From: Treponema sp.
GTDB taxonomy: Bacteria > Spirochaetota > Spirochaetia > Treponematales > Treponemataceae
Reading direction: 5' to 3'
DNA: 46,524 nt
Assembly: GCA_024402635.1 (NCBI GenBank)
Contig: JAKSTJ010000018.1
Span: 1-46,524 of the forward strand
Of the stretch, positions 26,351-35,120 are shown piece by piece. The notes beneath the pieces are model-generated. The model was not told the origin of the DNA. It was given only the letters and a program-made list of their open reading frames with translations, and ran no database searches. Every line of letters begins with the position of its first letter. Within the stretch, counting starts at the first letter, position 1. Both the position numbers and the translations under genes were made by a program.

Positions 26351-27130
26351 ATGAAAATTGCATTAGTTGGATATGGAAAAATGGGGCACATGATTGAACA
26401 GTGTGCAAAAAGAGATGGTCATGAAGTTGTGGCTACAATAGATGTTTTTGCAGATGATGCTTCTGTTAAAGTTGAAAATGGAGATACAGATGCTATTGTA
26501 AGAGCTGTAAAATCCAGCGGGGCAGAAGGAATTATAGAATTTACTCATCCATCTTCTGTAATTGCTAATATCAAAGCTTTGTTGCCATTAGGATTGCCTC
26601 TTGTTGTTGGTACTACTGGCTGGAATGACAAACATGAAGAAATTGCTGCTTTGGCTAAAGAAGTTGGTGGAACAATTATGACTGCAGGTAATTTTTCTAT
26701 TGGTGTAAATATGTTCTACAAAATCGTAGAAGAAGCTGCAAAAATTATGGCTGATTATTCTGAATATGACGTTGCTACATGGGAAGCTCATCATAATCAG
26801 AAAGCTGATAGTCCATCTGGTACAGCACTGGAGATTGCTCGTCGTGTTATGATTGGAAATCCTTCTAAAACAGAAATGGTTTTTGATGCTTTCCATGAAA
26901 GACCTAAAGCTAATCAGCTTCATGTAAGTTCAACTCGTTGTGGTAATATTCCTGGAACTCATAAAGTTTTCTTTGATGGAACTGCAGATACAATTGAACT
27001 TACACATACTGCTCGTAGCCGCGAAGGTTTTGCAGTTGGTGCTGTTAAATGTCTTGCTAAATTGGATTCTTCAATTAAAACAGGAAAACTTCAGCGCGGT
27101 AATTTATACGGCTGGAGCGATTTGTTCTAA
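26351..27130 (+). CDS. dapB: 4-hydroxy-tetrahydrodipicolinate reductase
   Basis: This NAD(P)H-dependent enzyme acts in the lysine/diaminopimelate pathway. From the ATG at 26351 it is 259 residues. The Rossmann start is MKIALVGYGKMG. The central motif is VGTTGWNDK, and the substrate and catalytic motif is WEAHHNQKADSPSGTA, with the His-His-x-x-Lys set. The frame is open to a TTG at 26243, but those 36 codons cover a strong RNA fold and extend beyond the canonical N-terminus, so the ATG is chosen. The Shine-Dalgarno AGGAGG lies 11 nt upstream within a hairpin. It stops 1 nt before the end of the convergent membrane-protein gene. Confidence 0.94.
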   Translation: MKIALVGYGKMGHMIEQCAKRDGHEVVATIDVFADDASVKVENGDTDAIVRAVKSSGAEGIIEFTHPSSVIANIKALLPLGLPLVVGTTGWNDKHEEIAALAKEVGGTIMTAGNFSIGVNMFYKIVEEAAKIMADYSEYDVATWEAHHNQKADSPSGTALEIARRVMIGNPSKTEMVFDAFHERPKANQLHVSSTRCGNIPGTHKVFFDGTADTIELTHTARSREGFAVGAVKCLAKLDSSIKTGKLQRGNLYGWSDLF

Positions 27131-27131
27131 T

Positions 27132-27833
27132 CTATTTGATCATTAACAATCCGCTGGTAATGACAAGAATTTCGGAACTTACCAGTAGGATTGTATTAAT
27201 TATTCTTTGTATTCTTTCACTAAATTTAAACTTTCCCGCATTTCTTAAAATCTGATAAATAATAAATAAAATTAAAATTGATGTTCCTGCGGTTAAAATA
27301 TAAGCATAACCACGTCTACTTCTTTGTACTGTAATAATTGCACAGAAATTTAAAAAAGCTGCTGGTAAATAAGAAATTAAACTGAATAATATAAAAATCT
27401 TTTTCTGCTTTCTGATAAAAAAGAAAAGTACAATGAATAATACTAAATATATTGCTGCAGCAATTATTTTTGTGATTCTGTATACAGGGTAAATATTAAA
27501 AGTAGATCCATATAAGTCTATCCATGTAAATGTACTGATTGTGAAAAACAGAAAATTAAGGAATTTTGCAAAACGGCTTTTATCAATAACTGCAAATAAT
27601 CCGGATATTGTAATAGATGTAAGTGAAATAATGGTAATCTTTACAATATGAGTAGAATCAGGCATAAAATCTCTTAGTAGAAAAAGTATGATTGTACCTG
27701 CTGCAGGAATAATAAAAGCTTCTGGTATTGTCTGTAATAATTTAAGGTTTTTGATTGCACCGAAAATGTATAAAGCAAGTGCAATTACAATGATTGAAAC
27801 CGATATAGAAAGAACTGTGTTCATAAAATTCAC
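27132..27833 (-). CDS. Integral membrane protein, function unknown
   Basis: I do not recognise this 233-residue protein. It has about seven hydrophobic segments with short basic loops (DKSRFAKF, IRKQKKIF, QRSRRGYAY) and no catalytic-looking motif. AAAGGTG precedes the ATG, and a TATAAT lies about 35 nt upstream of it. It converges with dapB with a single base between the stop codons and shows no terminator in between, so antisense overlap of the two transcripts is likely. It is divergent from the 28047 locus. Confidence 0.75.
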   Translation of the reverse strand: MNFMNTVLSISVSIIVIALALYIFGAIKNLKLLQTIPEAFIIPAAGTIILFLLRDFMPDSTHIVKITIISLTSITISGLFAVIDKSRFAKFLNFLFFTISTFTWIDLYGSTFNIYPVYRITKIIAAAIYLVLFIVLFFFIRKQKKIFILFSLISYLPAAFLNFCAIITVQRSRRGYAYILTAGTSILILFIIYQILRNAGKFKFSERIQRIINTILLVSSEILVITSGLLMIK

Positions 27834-28009
27834 CTTTACTTCAGGATTAATCTTTTTAATATTTTTGTATTATAACACAAAATAACGAGTTAAAAATATT
27901 AAAACATGTTATTTTTGAAGGAACAATGTTTTACTTAATAAAAAAACATAATATTAAGTTAAAATACTTAATTTAATGTTATTTTTTTCATTTTTGAGTA
28001 AATTTTCCT

Positions 28010-28038
28010 ATGCCAATCTTTCAAATATGTGTTACAAT
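28010..28038 (+). promoter_or_regulatory. Promoter of the 1015-residue binding-protein gene, leaderless type
   Basis: ATGCCA (28010-28015), 17-bp spacer, TACAAT (28033-28038). The -10 ends 8 nt before the ATG at 28047 and no Shine-Dalgarno sequence is present. The upstream 120 bp are very AT-rich with ACTTAAT/ATTAAGT inverted repeats, possibly UP-element-like. Confidence 0.5.
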
Positions 28039-28046
28039 AAATCATT

Positions 28047-31000
28047 ATGGCAAAATTACACTTAAACAAGACTTTGCGAAATTTTATAATTGCAGTTGCA
28101 GCAATTTATATTATTTTCGCCTTGATTAGTTTGATTCCTGTAAAAGACAACAGTAAGGAGTATGAAACACTTGATGATTCAAATGTTTCAACAAAATTGT
28201 CTGTTGTTAAAACTTACACAGATTACAAAAGGGAACATGCTAATATTAAAAGTTCTGTGACAGCTGTAGATGTTGATGTACTGAATTTTGATGAAGAAAA
28301 TTCAACTGGTGCACGTATCGAACAGAATTATCACGGAAAAGACGTTGTATTTACAGAAGATCGTTCTTCTGTAACATGGACAGTTGAAGTTCCAGAAGAA
28401 GGACTTTATAACGTTGAAATGGAATATATTGCAACACCATCTCGAAACGTTAATATGGAAAGAATCATTTATATAAATGGTGAAGTTCCATTCTCTGGTG
28501 CAGATACACTTTCATTCTTCCGTTTGTGGAAAGATGGCGGCCCAGTTACATTTGATAACCGTGGTAATAGTATTCGACCAACACAAACAGAATTTTTTGA
28601 TTATCAGACTGTCAGATTTAAAAGTGATTTAGGTTATGAAGTTGATCCTTATCAGTTCTATTTCAAAGCTGGTGAAAATACAATTACACTTGAATCAACA
28701 AACGAACCTATGGCAATTTCAAAACTTGCCCTCGTTCCTGCATTTAAATATGATACATACGAACAGTATTTGAAAAAACAGCCAGGAAGTCCAGATACTG
28801 CTAATACCAGTGATTTCCAGCTTAAAATTCAGGGTGAAGATGCTGTTGCAAGATCAGATCCTTCTTTGTTTGCAAAATATGATCGTTCTTCAGCAACAAC
28901 AGAACCTTATAATGTAAAAAATACTGTTTTCAACTATATTGGTGGAGATTCTTGGAAAGCTCCTGGACAGTGGATTGAATGGAATTTTGATATTCCTGAA
29001 GATGGATGGTATACAATTTCGGTAAAAGCACGTCAGCTTTATCAGCGCGGTTACCTTACTTGTAGAACTGTTTATATTGACGGTGAAGTTCCAATTGATG
29101 CCCTTAAATCTGTTGAATTTAATTACAGTTCAGACTGGGAAATGCTTACACTTTCTGATGCAGATAAAAATCCTTATAATTTCTATCTTAAAAAGGGTAC
29201 ACACTCTATCAGACTTGAAGCAACTCTTGGTGAAATTGGTAATGTAATTAATGAACTTCAGAATAGTATTTCAAGATTGAATACAATCTATCGTACAATT
29301 CTTGTATTAACTGGTACTTATCCAGATCAGTTCCGTGATTATGAAATTCACAAAGTTTATCCAGATGAATATGAAGCAATGCATACAGAAAGTATGATTC
29401 TCTATCGTCTTGTTGATAGATTTGTAAAAATTACTGGACAGAAATCTGATAAAATCGCTGCTGCTGAAACTCTTGCATTGGAATTAAAGCAGTTCTATAA
29501 AGATCCTCAGAAAATTACACAGGCATTTACAACATTCAAGAGCAATACAACATCTCTTTCATCATCAATGCTTTCTTTAACAGAAACAAAACTTGATGTA
29601 GATTATATTCTCGTTCAGAATGCTGGAAAACCTGTTAAGAGTGTTAAGGCTAATTTCTTTACAAATGCATGGCATGAAATCTATTCATTCTTCACTTCAT
29701 TCTTTGTTGATTCAACAAGTTTAGGTAGTGTTTACGATGAAAATGATGAGCACCTTATTGAAGTTTGGATTGTAACAGGTCGTGACCAGAGTCAGATTCT
29801 TAAAAATATGATTGATGATTCTTTCTCTCCTGTAACAGATATTAAAGTAAACGTAAAACTTATTTCTATCGACTCATTGCTTAATGCTGTAGTTGCTGGA
29901 AATGGTCCTGATGTTGTTATTTCTGTTGATGCATCTAAACCTGTAAACTATGCTTTACGTAATGCAAACGTTAACTTAATGCGTTTCCCAGATTGTGAAG
30001 AAGTTCTTAAACAGTTTAAACCAAGTGCTTATGAACCATATAAATACAATGGTGGACTTTATGCATTACCAGAAACTGAAGCATTCAACCTTCTTTTCTA
30101 CAGAAAAGATATTCTTGCTCAGCTTGGTCTTGAAGTTCCAAAAACATGGGATGATTTAATTAATATTCTTCCAACTCTTCAGGGTAATAACCTTGATGTT
30201 GGTATTCCATATCCTTCATTGCTTACACCTGATATGTCTACATTCTACTCAATGGTATATCAGAATGGTGGTACAGTTTATAATCCAAAAGGTACAAGAA
30301 CACTTCTTGACAGTGAAGAAGGTATTTCAGCATTTAAGACATACACAAGTTTCTTTAACAGCTATGGTTTACCTGCCAACTATGACTTTGTAAACCGTTT
30401 CCGAACTGGTGAAATGCCACTTGGTATTGCAAACTATGCTTCATACAACACATTAGTTGTTGCAGCTCCAGAAATCCGTGGATTATGGGATTTTACTTAT
30501 ATTCTTGGATCTGAAAAAACTGACGAAGAAGGAAATACTTATATTAACCGTGCAACTGTTGCAGGTGGTGTAAGCTGTATGATGATTAAGAAAGGTATGG
30601 ATCTTATGGATCTTGATATTTCTAACTCTCAGGAACTTGTTTACAGTGCTTTCGGTGGAAAAACATTTGATAGTACTGAAGTACCAGGTGTTGATGCAAA
30701 GACTTGGGCTGCAGTAATGAAAAATGAAACTCGTATTCAGGATTCATGGAAATTTATGAAATGGTGGGTTTCTGCTGAAACACAGGTTCGCTTTGGTAGA
30801 GAAATGGAAGCTACTCTTGGTGCTTCTGCTCGTTATACAACAGCAAACCTTGAAGCTTTAAAACAGCTTTCTTGGAATACATCTCAGCTTGAAGTTCTTG
30901 AAAAATCCCTTGATGAATCAGTGGGAATTCCAGAAGTTCCAGGTAGTTACTACACACCAAGACATATCGTAAACGGTACACGTAAGGTTATTAACTCTAA

Positions 31001-31094
31001 AGAAGATGCTCGTGAAACTCTTATTGATTACGCACGTAAGATTAACGAAGAGTTAATTCGTAAACGACAGGAATTTAATCTTCCAACAGAGTAA
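28047..31094 (+). CDS. Membrane-anchored ABC solute-binding protein with two beta-sandwich modules
   Basis: This 1015-residue protein is more than twice the usual binding-protein size. Residues 12-31 form one uncleaved membrane helix; there is no lipobox. Two similar modules follow, about 85-232 and 256-395. Each has a segment like W.V.VPE.G.Y.....Y...R..YI.GEVPF, then FY.K.G..TI.LE, resembling carbohydrate-binding beta-sandwiches. A helical linker (395-550) leads to a group-1 solute-binding domain (about 571-960) with AGNGPDVVIS and ALPETEAFNLLFYRKDIL. It is the first gene of an operon and is followed by two permeases. The inference is a tethered receptor that both captures and delivers a large glycan. 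Confidence 0.85.
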   Translation: MAKLHLNKTLRNFIIAVAAIYIIFALISLIPVKDNSKEYETLDDSNVSTKLSVVKTYTDYKREHANIKSSVTAVDVDVLNFDEENSTGARIEQNYHGKDVVFTEDRSSVTWTVEVPEEGLYNVEMEYIATPSRNVNMERIIYINGEVPFSGADTLSFFRLWKDGGPVTFDNRGNSIRPTQTEFFDYQTVRFKSDLGYEVDPYQFYFKAGENTITLESTNEPMAISKLALVPAFKYDTYEQYLKKQPGSPDTANTSDFQLKIQGEDAVARSDPSLFAKYDRSSATTEPYNVKNTVFNYIGGDSWKAPGQWIEWNFDIPEDGWYTISVKARQLYQRGYLTCRTVYIDGEVPIDALKSVEFNYSSDWEMLTLSDADKNPYNFYLKKGTHSIRLEATLGEIGNVINELQNSISRLNTIYRTILVLTGTYPDQFRDYEIHKVYPDEYEAMHTESMILYRLVDRFVKITGQKSDKIAAAETLALELKQFYKDPQKITQAFTTFKSNTTSLSSSMLSLTETKLDVDYILVQNAGKPVKSVKANFFTNAWHEIYSFFTSFFVDSTSLGSVYDENDEHLIEVWIVTGRDQSQILKNMIDDSFSPVTDIKVNVKLISIDSLLNAVVAGNGPDVVISVDASKPVNYALRNANVNLMRFPDCEEVLKQFKPSAYEPYKYNGGLYALPETEAFNLLFYRKDILAQLGLEVPKTWDDLINILPTLQGNNLDVGIPYPSLLTPDMSTFYSMVYQNGGTVYNPKGTRTLLDSEEGISAFKTYTSFFNSYGLPANYDFVNRFRTGEMPLGIANYASYNTLVVAAPEIRGLWDFTYILGSEKTDEEGNTYINRATVAGGVSCMMIKKGMDLMDLDISNSQELVYSAFGGKTFDSTEVPGVDAKTWAAVMKNETRIQDSWKFMKWWVSAETQVRFGREMEATLGASARYTTANLEALKQLSWNTSQLEVLEKSLDESVGIPEVPGSYYTPRHIVNGTRKVINSKEDARETLIDYARKINEELIRKRQEFNLPTE

Positions 31095-31101
31095 GGGGTA
31101 C

Positions 31102-32043
31102 ATGATGTCAAATATGTGGAATAAATATTTCGGTAAGAAAAAACTGCAATTATCAGATACTATACGTAATGCAAAAGTTCATAAGTTCTGTTATCTGTTC
31201 CTTTTGCCATATGCAGTTTTATTTATAACATTTAATGTTTTGCCTATTATTAACTCAATTTATTATAGTTTTACAAACTTTAATATTTTGGAAAAACCAG
31301 AATTTATTGGTGCAAGAAACTATATTAACTTGTTCCTTCAGGATGAAGTATTTCAGATTGGTGTAAAGAATACATTCTTTATTGCTGTAATTACAGGTCC
31401 TGTTGGTTATATTATGGCATTCCTTTTTGCCTGGTTAATTAATGAACTTCCAAAATGGATTCGTACATTAGTTGTATTCTTCTTCTATGCACCATCTATT
31501 GCAGGAACTGCTTATTTAATCTTTAAACAGTTGTTCAGTGATGACCAGTATGGTTGGCTTAACTCTTGGTTAATGCAGGTTGGTTTTACAACTTCTCCAA
31601 TTACCTTCTTAACAGATCCAAAATACGTTATGGGTGTAATTATTCCTGTAATTTTGTGGCAGTCACTTGGTGCAGGATTCCTTTCATTCGTTGCTGGTCT
31701 TAAAGGTATTGATAAATCTCAGTATGAAGCTGGTTATATTGACGGTGTTCAGAACAGATGGCAGGAATTGTGGTACATTACTCTTCCAAACATGAAACCA
31801 ATGTTGTTATTCGGAGCTGTAATGTCAATTACATCTGCATTCAACGTTTGTGATGTTCCAAGAGCGTTAGCAGGATATCCTTCAACAGATTATTGTGCTC
31901 GTACAATTGTAACTCACTTGTTCGACTATGGTTTCGAACGTTTCGAAATGGGTTATGCTTCTGCAATTGCAGTTGTATTATTCCTTGCAATGATTGTTTG
32001 TAATAAAATTATTCAGTCTCTCTTAAATAGAGTTGGACACTAG
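31102..32043 (+). CDS. Sugar ABC transporter permease (pair A, MalF/LplB type)
   Basis: This 313-residue inner-membrane subunit has six predicted helices. Its first helix is LPYAVLFITFNVLPIINSIYYSF. The EAA loop that contacts an ATPase is EAGYIDGVQNRWQELWYITLPNM. It starts 7 nt after the binding-protein gene; AAGGGG precedes two adjacent ATGs, at 31102 and 31105. It pairs with the next gene. No ATPase is encoded in the locus. Confidence 0.9.
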   Translation: MMSNMWNKYFGKKKLQLSDTIRNAKVHKFCYLFLLPYAVLFITFNVLPIINSIYYSFTNFNILEKPEFIGARNYINLFLQDEVFQIGVKNTFFIAVITGPVGYIMAFLFAWLINELPKWIRTLVVFFFYAPSIAGTAYLIFKQLFSDDQYGWLNSWLMQVGFTTSPITFLTDPKYVMGVIIPVILWQSLGAGFLSFVAGLKGIDKSQYEAGYIDGVQNRWQELWYITLPNMKPMLLFGAVMSITSAFNVCDVPRALAGYPSTDYCARTIVTHLFDYGFERFEMGYASAIAVVLFLAMIVCNKIIQSLLNRVGH

Positions 32044-32060
32044 GATTGGAGGTTTAAGAA

Positions 32061-32954
32061 ATGAGAAGAAATAAGTATCTTGAAGGACCAACGATCCATC
32101 ATTATAAATTCAGAAGAAAGCCAAACAGATCTCTTGGTGGAGACCTTGGTGTTTATATTTTTCTGTTTATTTGTTCAATGATAATGGTATTCCCATTGTT
32201 CTACGCAATTACTTCATCTTTAAAACCTCTTGATGAACTTTTAAAGATGCCACCTGATATTATTGCCAGAAACCCAACATTGGATAACTATTCAGACTTG
32301 TTTATTACTTTAAGTCAGTCTTGGGTTCCATTTACAAGATATGTTTACAACACAGTTTTTGTAACATTATTTGGTACATTGGGACATGTTATTATTGCTT
32401 CTATGGCTGCATACGTTCTTGCTAAGTACAGATTCCCTGGTGGTCAGGTATTCTTTAAAATTGTAGTACTTGCTTTGATGTTCAGTGGTTATGTAACAGG
32501 TATTCCAAACTATTTGATTATGTGTCGTCTTCACATGGTTGATACATATTGGGCATTAATTCTTCCAGCTATTGGTGGTTCTATGGGGCTCTTCCTTATG
32601 AAACAGTTTATGGAAGGTTTCCCAATGTCACTTATTGAAGCTGCAAAAATCGATGGTGCTCGTGAATGGACAATTTTCTGGAAACTTGTAATGCCTAACG
32701 TAAGACCTGCTTGGCTTACAATTTCTATTTTCTCTATTCAGGGATTATGGAATAACCCACAGACAGCTTACATTTATACAGAAGCAAAGAAAATGCTTAG
32801 TTATGCACTTACTCAGATTCAGGCTGGTGGTATTGCTCGTACTGGTCAGGGTAACGCTGTAATTGTATTTACAATGTCAGTTCCTATTATTTTCTTTATC
32901 TTCTCTCAGAGTCAGATTATTGAAACAATGGCAACTTCTGGTCTTAAGGATTAA
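32061..32954 (+). CDS. Sugar ABC transporter permease (pair A, MalG/YtcP type)
   Basis: This 297-residue permease has six helices after a basic 30-residue cytoplasmic start. The EAA loop is EAAKIDGAREWTIFWKLVMPNV. GGAGG precedes the ATG. Its TAA stop overlaps an ATG of the next frame at 32954, indicating coupled translation with the NHL/TPR gene and so a functional link with it. Confidence 0.9.
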   Translation: MRRNKYLEGPTIHHYKFRRKPNRSLGGDLGVYIFLFICSMIMVFPLFYAITSSLKPLDELLKMPPDIIARNPTLDNYSDLFITLSQSWVPFTRYVYNTVFVTLFGTLGHVIIASMAAYVLAKYRFPGGQVFFKIVVLALMFSGYVTGIPNYLIMCRLHMVDTYWALILPAIGGSMGLFLMKQFMEGFPMSLIEAAKIDGAREWTIFWKLVMPNVRPAWLTISIFSIQGLWNNPQTAYIYTEAKKMLSYALTQIQAGGIARTGQGNAVIVFTMSVPIIFFIFSQSQIIETMATSGLKD

Positions 32955-32965
32955 TGGTGGTAAGT

Positions 32966-34432
32966 ATGAAAAAATTATTAGTAACATTTACATGTCTTTT
33001 CACACTTTGCGCCGGTCTTTTTGCAAAGGGTGATACATATATTTTTGACTATTGGTCAGAAATCGAAAAATCTCCAGATGTTTACAGAGTTTCAAATGTT
33101 GTTTATGCAGATACATTGGGATTAGACAAGCAGTTAAATAATCCAAATGGTTTATTCTGTGTGGATGATTTACTTTATATCTGTGATTCAGATAATAACA
33201 GAATTCTTGAACTTACTTATAATAACGATAAATCTGTTACACTTAACCGTGTAATTGAAGAATTTGTTTCAGATGATGAATCAGTTGTAACAAGTTTTAA
33301 CAGTCCACAGGATTTGTTCGTAAATAAAGACAGATCAATTTTTATTGCAGATACTGGAAACGGTCGTGTTGTAAAACTTGATGCTGATTTGAATTACATC
33401 TGTTCATTTGTTGAACCTGATGATCCAACTTATGAAAAAGGTAAAACTTTCTATCCACAGAGAGTTGTTGCAGATGAAAAAGGTCGTGCATATATTCTTG
33501 CTAAGAACGTAAATAAAGGTTTCTTAAAATATGAATATGATGGAAGTTTTACAGGTTTCTATGGTGCCAGTGAAGTAACTTATAACTGGACAGATTATAT
33601 CTGGAAAAAACTTGCAACAAGAGCTCAGCGTGAACAGATGGAATTATTTGTTCCAACTGAATATTCAAATGCTTATATCGACAACGAAGGATTTATTTAT
33701 GCCGTTACAAAAACATTCCAGCAGTGGGATTTGCTTTCTGATAAGGCTAAACCAATTCGTCGCTTAAATGCTCTTGGAAATGATATTCTTATTAAGAACG
33801 GTGAATATTTACCAATTGGTGATTTACAGTGGGGAAATGCTGCTGGTATTAAAGATCCATCACATTTTACTGATATTACAGTTCTTGATAACGAAGTATA
33901 TATTGCTGTAGATGAATCACGTGGACGTTTGTTCGGATATAATAATCAGGGATATTTACTTTTTGCATTTGGTGGAAAAGGTAATATTGATGGATTCTTC
34001 CGTTCTCCTTCAGCAGTTGAACATATTGGAAGAGACTTATTCGTTCTTGATTCTCAGGATGGTTCTGTAACTGTACTGACTCCAACAAATTATGGAGACA
34101 ATATTTACAATGCTACTGAATATTATGCAGAAGGAAATTATGATGATTCTGCTGATACATGGGCTGATGTATTAAAACAAAACGGTAACTATGACCTTGC
34201 TTATATTGGACTTGGAAAATCATTCTTGAGACAGGAAAAATATAAAGATGCAATGGACTTCTTTAAATTAAAACGTGATAAACGTGATTATTCTAAGGCA
34301 TTCCAGTATTACAGAAAGGAATGGATTGAAGATAATATTGGTTGGGTTATTGCATTAATCCTTGTGGTAGTTCTTGTTCCACTTATTATCAAGAAAATTA
34401 TTGGATTTGTACGGGAGCTTAAATCATTATGA
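32966..34432 (+). CDS. Secreted NHL-propeller and TPR protein with C-terminal membrane anchor
   Basis: From the ATG at 32966 (GGTGG spaced before it) this is 488 residues. A cleavable signal peptide ends at LCAGLFA (14-20). NHL-like beta-propeller blades follow, for example NNPNGLFCVDDLLYICDSDN (58-77) and FNSPQDLFVNKDRSIFIADT (111-130). A later blade has AFGGKGNIDGFFRSPSAVEH. One or two TPR-like helix pairs (about 395-450, EYYAEGNYDDSADTWADVL and GLGKSFLRQEKYKDAM) lead to a single membrane helix at about 455-476. The propeller should therefore face the periplasm. Such domains bind proteins or ligands; no catalytic residues are evident. It overlaps the next gene by 4 nt (ATGA). Confidence 0.85.
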   Translation: MKKLLVTFTCLFTLCAGLFAKGDTYIFDYWSEIEKSPDVYRVSNVVYADTLGLDKQLNNPNGLFCVDDLLYICDSDNNRILELTYNNDKSVTLNRVIEEFVSDDESVVTSFNSPQDLFVNKDRSIFIADTGNGRVVKLDADLNYICSFVEPDDPTYEKGKTFYPQRVVADEKGRAYILAKNVNKGFLKYEYDGSFTGFYGASEVTYNWTDYIWKKLATRAQREQMELFVPTEYSNAYIDNEGFIYAVTKTFQQWDLLSDKAKPIRRLNALGNDILIKNGEYLPIGDLQWGNAAGIKDPSHFTDITVLDNEVYIAVDESRGRLFGYNNQGYLLFAFGGKGNIDGFFRSPSAVEHIGRDLFVLDSQDGSVTVLTPTNYGDNIYNATEYYAEGNYDDSADTWADVLKQNGNYDLAYIGLGKSFLRQEKYKDAMDFFKLKRDKRDYSKAFQYYRKEWIEDNIGWVIALILVVVLVPLIIKKIIGFVRELKSL

Positions 34433-35106
34433 GTTATGTAACAAAAAATCTTAAGAAATTAATACAAAAAGACACTTACGTTCATTTCTTGCAGACTCTG
34501 CGATACTCTTTGTACGTAATTCTTCATCCAGCAGATGGAAACTGGGATTTGATTCATGCAAAACGCGGTTCATATTCTGCTGCAAATTTTATTGTAATTC
34601 TTACTTTACTTACACATATCTGGAAGTTGCAGTATACAAGTTTCATTTTTAATGAAGTAAACTGGGAAAAGGTTAATATTTTCAAGGAAATAGCAACTAT
34701 TCTCTTACCACTTGCAATTTTCTGTATTTGTAACTGGGCGGTTACAACACTGTTCGATGGTAAAGGTCACTTGGGAGATATTTATAAGGGTACTGCTTAT
34801 GCATTAACTCCTTATCCATTAATTCAGATTCCTTTAATTATCATAAGTCAGTTCTTGACTGTTGAAGAAGGAACTTTCTATGAAGTATTTAATACTGTTT
34901 CCCTTGTATGGTGTGCATTATTGATTTTCATGGCAATGATGATGATTCATCAGTTTGGATTTGGTAAAACTTTATTGTTTACATTTATTACCATCTTCGG
35001 AATGCTTGTATTCATTTTCATCATGCTTTTGTTCTTCAGTATGATTTCACAGGGTGTTGCATACTTTGTTTCTCTTACACGAGAAGTAATGTTCAGATTA
35101 AACTGA
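34429..35106 (+). CDS. Yip1-type multi-pass membrane protein
   Basis: This 225-residue protein has five predicted membrane helices. The Yip1-like layout shows an amphipathic N-terminus with LHPADGNWDLIHAKRGSY (about 24-41), a central WAVTTLFDGKGHLGDIYKGTAYALTPYPLIQIP segment (quoted here only as the landmark around residues 103-135) and hydrophobic ends. The GTAYALTPYP-type motif is characteristic of bacterial Yip1 proteins. The molecular role of bacterial Yip1 members is not established; a membrane organising or scaffold role is only a guess. Its ATG overlaps the NHL/TPR stop codon by 4 nt. Confidence 0.8.
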   Translation: MSYVTKNLKKLIQKDTYVHFLQTLRYSLYVILHPADGNWDLIHAKRGSYSAANFIVILTLLTHIWKLQYTSFIFNEVNWEKVNIFKEIATILLPLAIFCICNWAVTTLFDGKGHLGDIYKGTAYALTPYPLIQIPLIIISQFLTVEEGTFYEVFNTVSLVWCALLIFMAMMMIHQFGFGKTLLFTFITIFGMLVFIFIMLLFFSMISQGVAYFVSLTREVMFRLN

Positions 35107-35120
35107 TAGGTGAGTAAATT

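Noticed and set aside
27834..28009. Small gene or RNA in the divergent AT-rich gap
   Set aside because: No frame with a ribosome-binding site and no stable GC-containing fold; only AT-rich inverted repeats such as ACTTAAT/ATTAAGT.
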